From Gammaproteobacteria bacterium (GTDB lineage: Bacteria; Pseudomonadota; Gammaproteobacteria; Pseudomonadales; Azotimanducaceae): a stretch of 56,440 nt of DNA. Location of the stretch: contig JAPPIX010000042.1 of the NCBI GenBank assembly GCA_028820495.1, positions 21,490-77,929 on the forward strand, read 5' to 3'. Positions 55,740 through 56,440 of the stretch are shown in pieces. A program made the position numbers and the translations under genes. Positions within the stretch are counted from its first letter, which is position 1. Each line of letters begins with the position of its first letter. The notes beneath the pieces were generated by a model, which did not search any database, was not told where the DNA came from, and saw only the letters and a list, made by a program, of their open reading frames with translations.

Positions 55740-56440
55740 ATGAGCCTGAACAACATCCGCATCGTGCTGGTGGCGACCAGCCATCCGGGCAACATCGGCG
55801 CCGCCGCTCGAGCCATGAAGACCATGGGGCTGTCACAACTGGTGTTGGTCAATCCCCTGCGCTATCCCGACCCCCAGGCCGAGTGGCGGGCGGCTGCGGC
55901 CACCGACGTGCTGGACCAGTGCCGGGTTTGCGCGAGCCTCGATGAGGCGATCGCGGATTGCCATTGGGTGGTTGGCACCAGCGCCCGGCCAAGGCGCATC
56001 CCCTGGCCGGTGGCGGACGTCCGCGCCTCGGCGCAGAAGCTGCTCGCCGAAGCCGCCGCCGGCCAAGTGGCGGTGCTGTTCGGGCGCGAGGCGGATGGCT
56101 TAAGCAACGAGGAGCTGCAACGCTGCAACGCGCATCTGCGCATTCCCGCCTCGCCGGACTATCCATCCTTGAACCTGGCCATGGCCGTGCAGGTTGTCGC
56201 TTACGAACTCTTTGCCGCCCAAGCGGCGCCGGCCGAACCCGAATGGGACCGGCCCCCGGCCACCGCTGCCGAAGTTGAAGCCATGCTGGCCCACTTGGAG
56301 CGGCTGCTGGTGGCTGCGGACTTCCTCGACCCCGACAACCCCGGCCAAACCCTGACCCGCCTTCGCCGCCTCGCTGCCCGCGCCGGCTTGGACCAGACCG
56401 AAGTGCGGATGCTGCGCGGGATCGCCACCCAGTTGGAAAA
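55740..56440 (+). CDS. trmJ: tRNA (cytidine/uridine-2-prime-O-)-methyltransferase TrmJ, partial (runs off window end)
   Basis: Start at the ATG at 55740. The frame stays open to the end, 233 codons. It has the SPOUT-class motifs IRIVLVATSHPGNIGAAARA, VAVLFGREADGLSNEEL and IPASPDYPSLNLAMAVQVVA, the knot that binds SAM. It methylates the ribose of nucleotide 32 in tRNA. The C-terminal few residues lie beyond the window. The divergent suhB confirms the call. Confidence 0.95.
   Translation, partial: MSLNNIRIVLVATSHPGNIGAAARAMKTMGLSQLVLVNPLRYPDPQAEWRAAAATDVLDQCRVCASLDEAIADCHWVVGTSARPRRIPWPVADVRASAQKLLAEAAAGQVAVLFGREADGLSNEELQRCNAHLRIPASPDYPSLNLAMAVQVVAYELFAAQAAPAEPEWDRPPATAAEVEAMLAHLERLLVAADFLDPDNPGQTLTRLRRLAARAGLDQTEVRMLRGIATQLE

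Overview
The window is G+C-rich DNA from a gammaproteobacterium-like chromosome. Evidence for this is the conserved gene order in three blocks: mutS / recA-recX-alaS-lysC; queA-tgt-yajC-secD-secF; and suhB divergent from trmJ. The many acyl-CoA enzymes, a dispersed hairpin repeat and several toxin-antitoxin and nuclease modules would suit an uncultivated environmental or host-associated species, but that is inference. I found no tRNA, rRNA, CRISPR array or intact transposase.

Layout. 1-5.8 kb: an acyl-CoA catabolism cluster (CoA ligase cut by the window edge, acyl-CoA dehydrogenase, thiolase) invaded by a type II toxin-antitoxin pair; a frameshifted half-copy of the thiolase lies beyond it. 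5.9-12.5 kb: a minus-strand unit of GST, solitary HicB-like protein, Mre11/SbcD-like phosphoesterase (YhaO type), Rad50/YhaN-like ATPase with a mid-protein membrane hairpin, and a PD-(D/E)XK-type nuclease; the last three overlap at their start/stop codons. 12.6-16.5 kb: malate synthase G, an EthD-like protein and a 3-hydroxyacid dehydrogenase-like protein, tightly packed. 16.5-18.3 kb: a minus-strand OLD/DUF3696-like ATPase overlapping a PIN-like nuclease. 18.4-30.2 kb: mutS, recA, recX, alaS, lysC, a MaoC-like hydratase, SelO and a PNPOx-like protein. Two large foldback elements lie here, one between mutS and recA, one between alaS and lysC. The second folds as a three-way junction and buries the lysC ribosome-binding site.

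30.3-35.7 kb: an accessory stretch with an unknown two-gene unit (second protein ImmA/IrrE-like at its C-terminus), a short-chain dehydrogenase fragment, an overlapping pair of exported proteins, small membrane proteins, then xthA. 35.9-40.4 kb: AMP-forming acyl-CoA ligase, an AAA ATPase and an N-acyl-D-amino-acid deacylase-type amidohydrolase. 40.4-47.2 kb: a cell-surface island with a (ACCT)14 tetranucleotide tract inside a small ORF, an EexN-like lipoprotein, a small membrane protein, an 898-residue secreted protein with A-B-A-B repeats and a VWA domain, an HpaA-like lipoprotein with a frameshift exactly at its lipobox cysteine, and a second AAA ATPase related to the first. 47.3-56.4 kb: ThuA-like and SnoaL-like proteins, the queuosine/Sec block, VapBC, suhB and the start of trmJ.

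Best candidates for something undescribed: the YhaO-YhaN-nuclease-HicB unit; the ATPase-PIN pair; the three-way-junction element before lysC; the unknown pair at 30.3-32.0 kb; and the tetranucleotide-repeat ORF beside the surface island.
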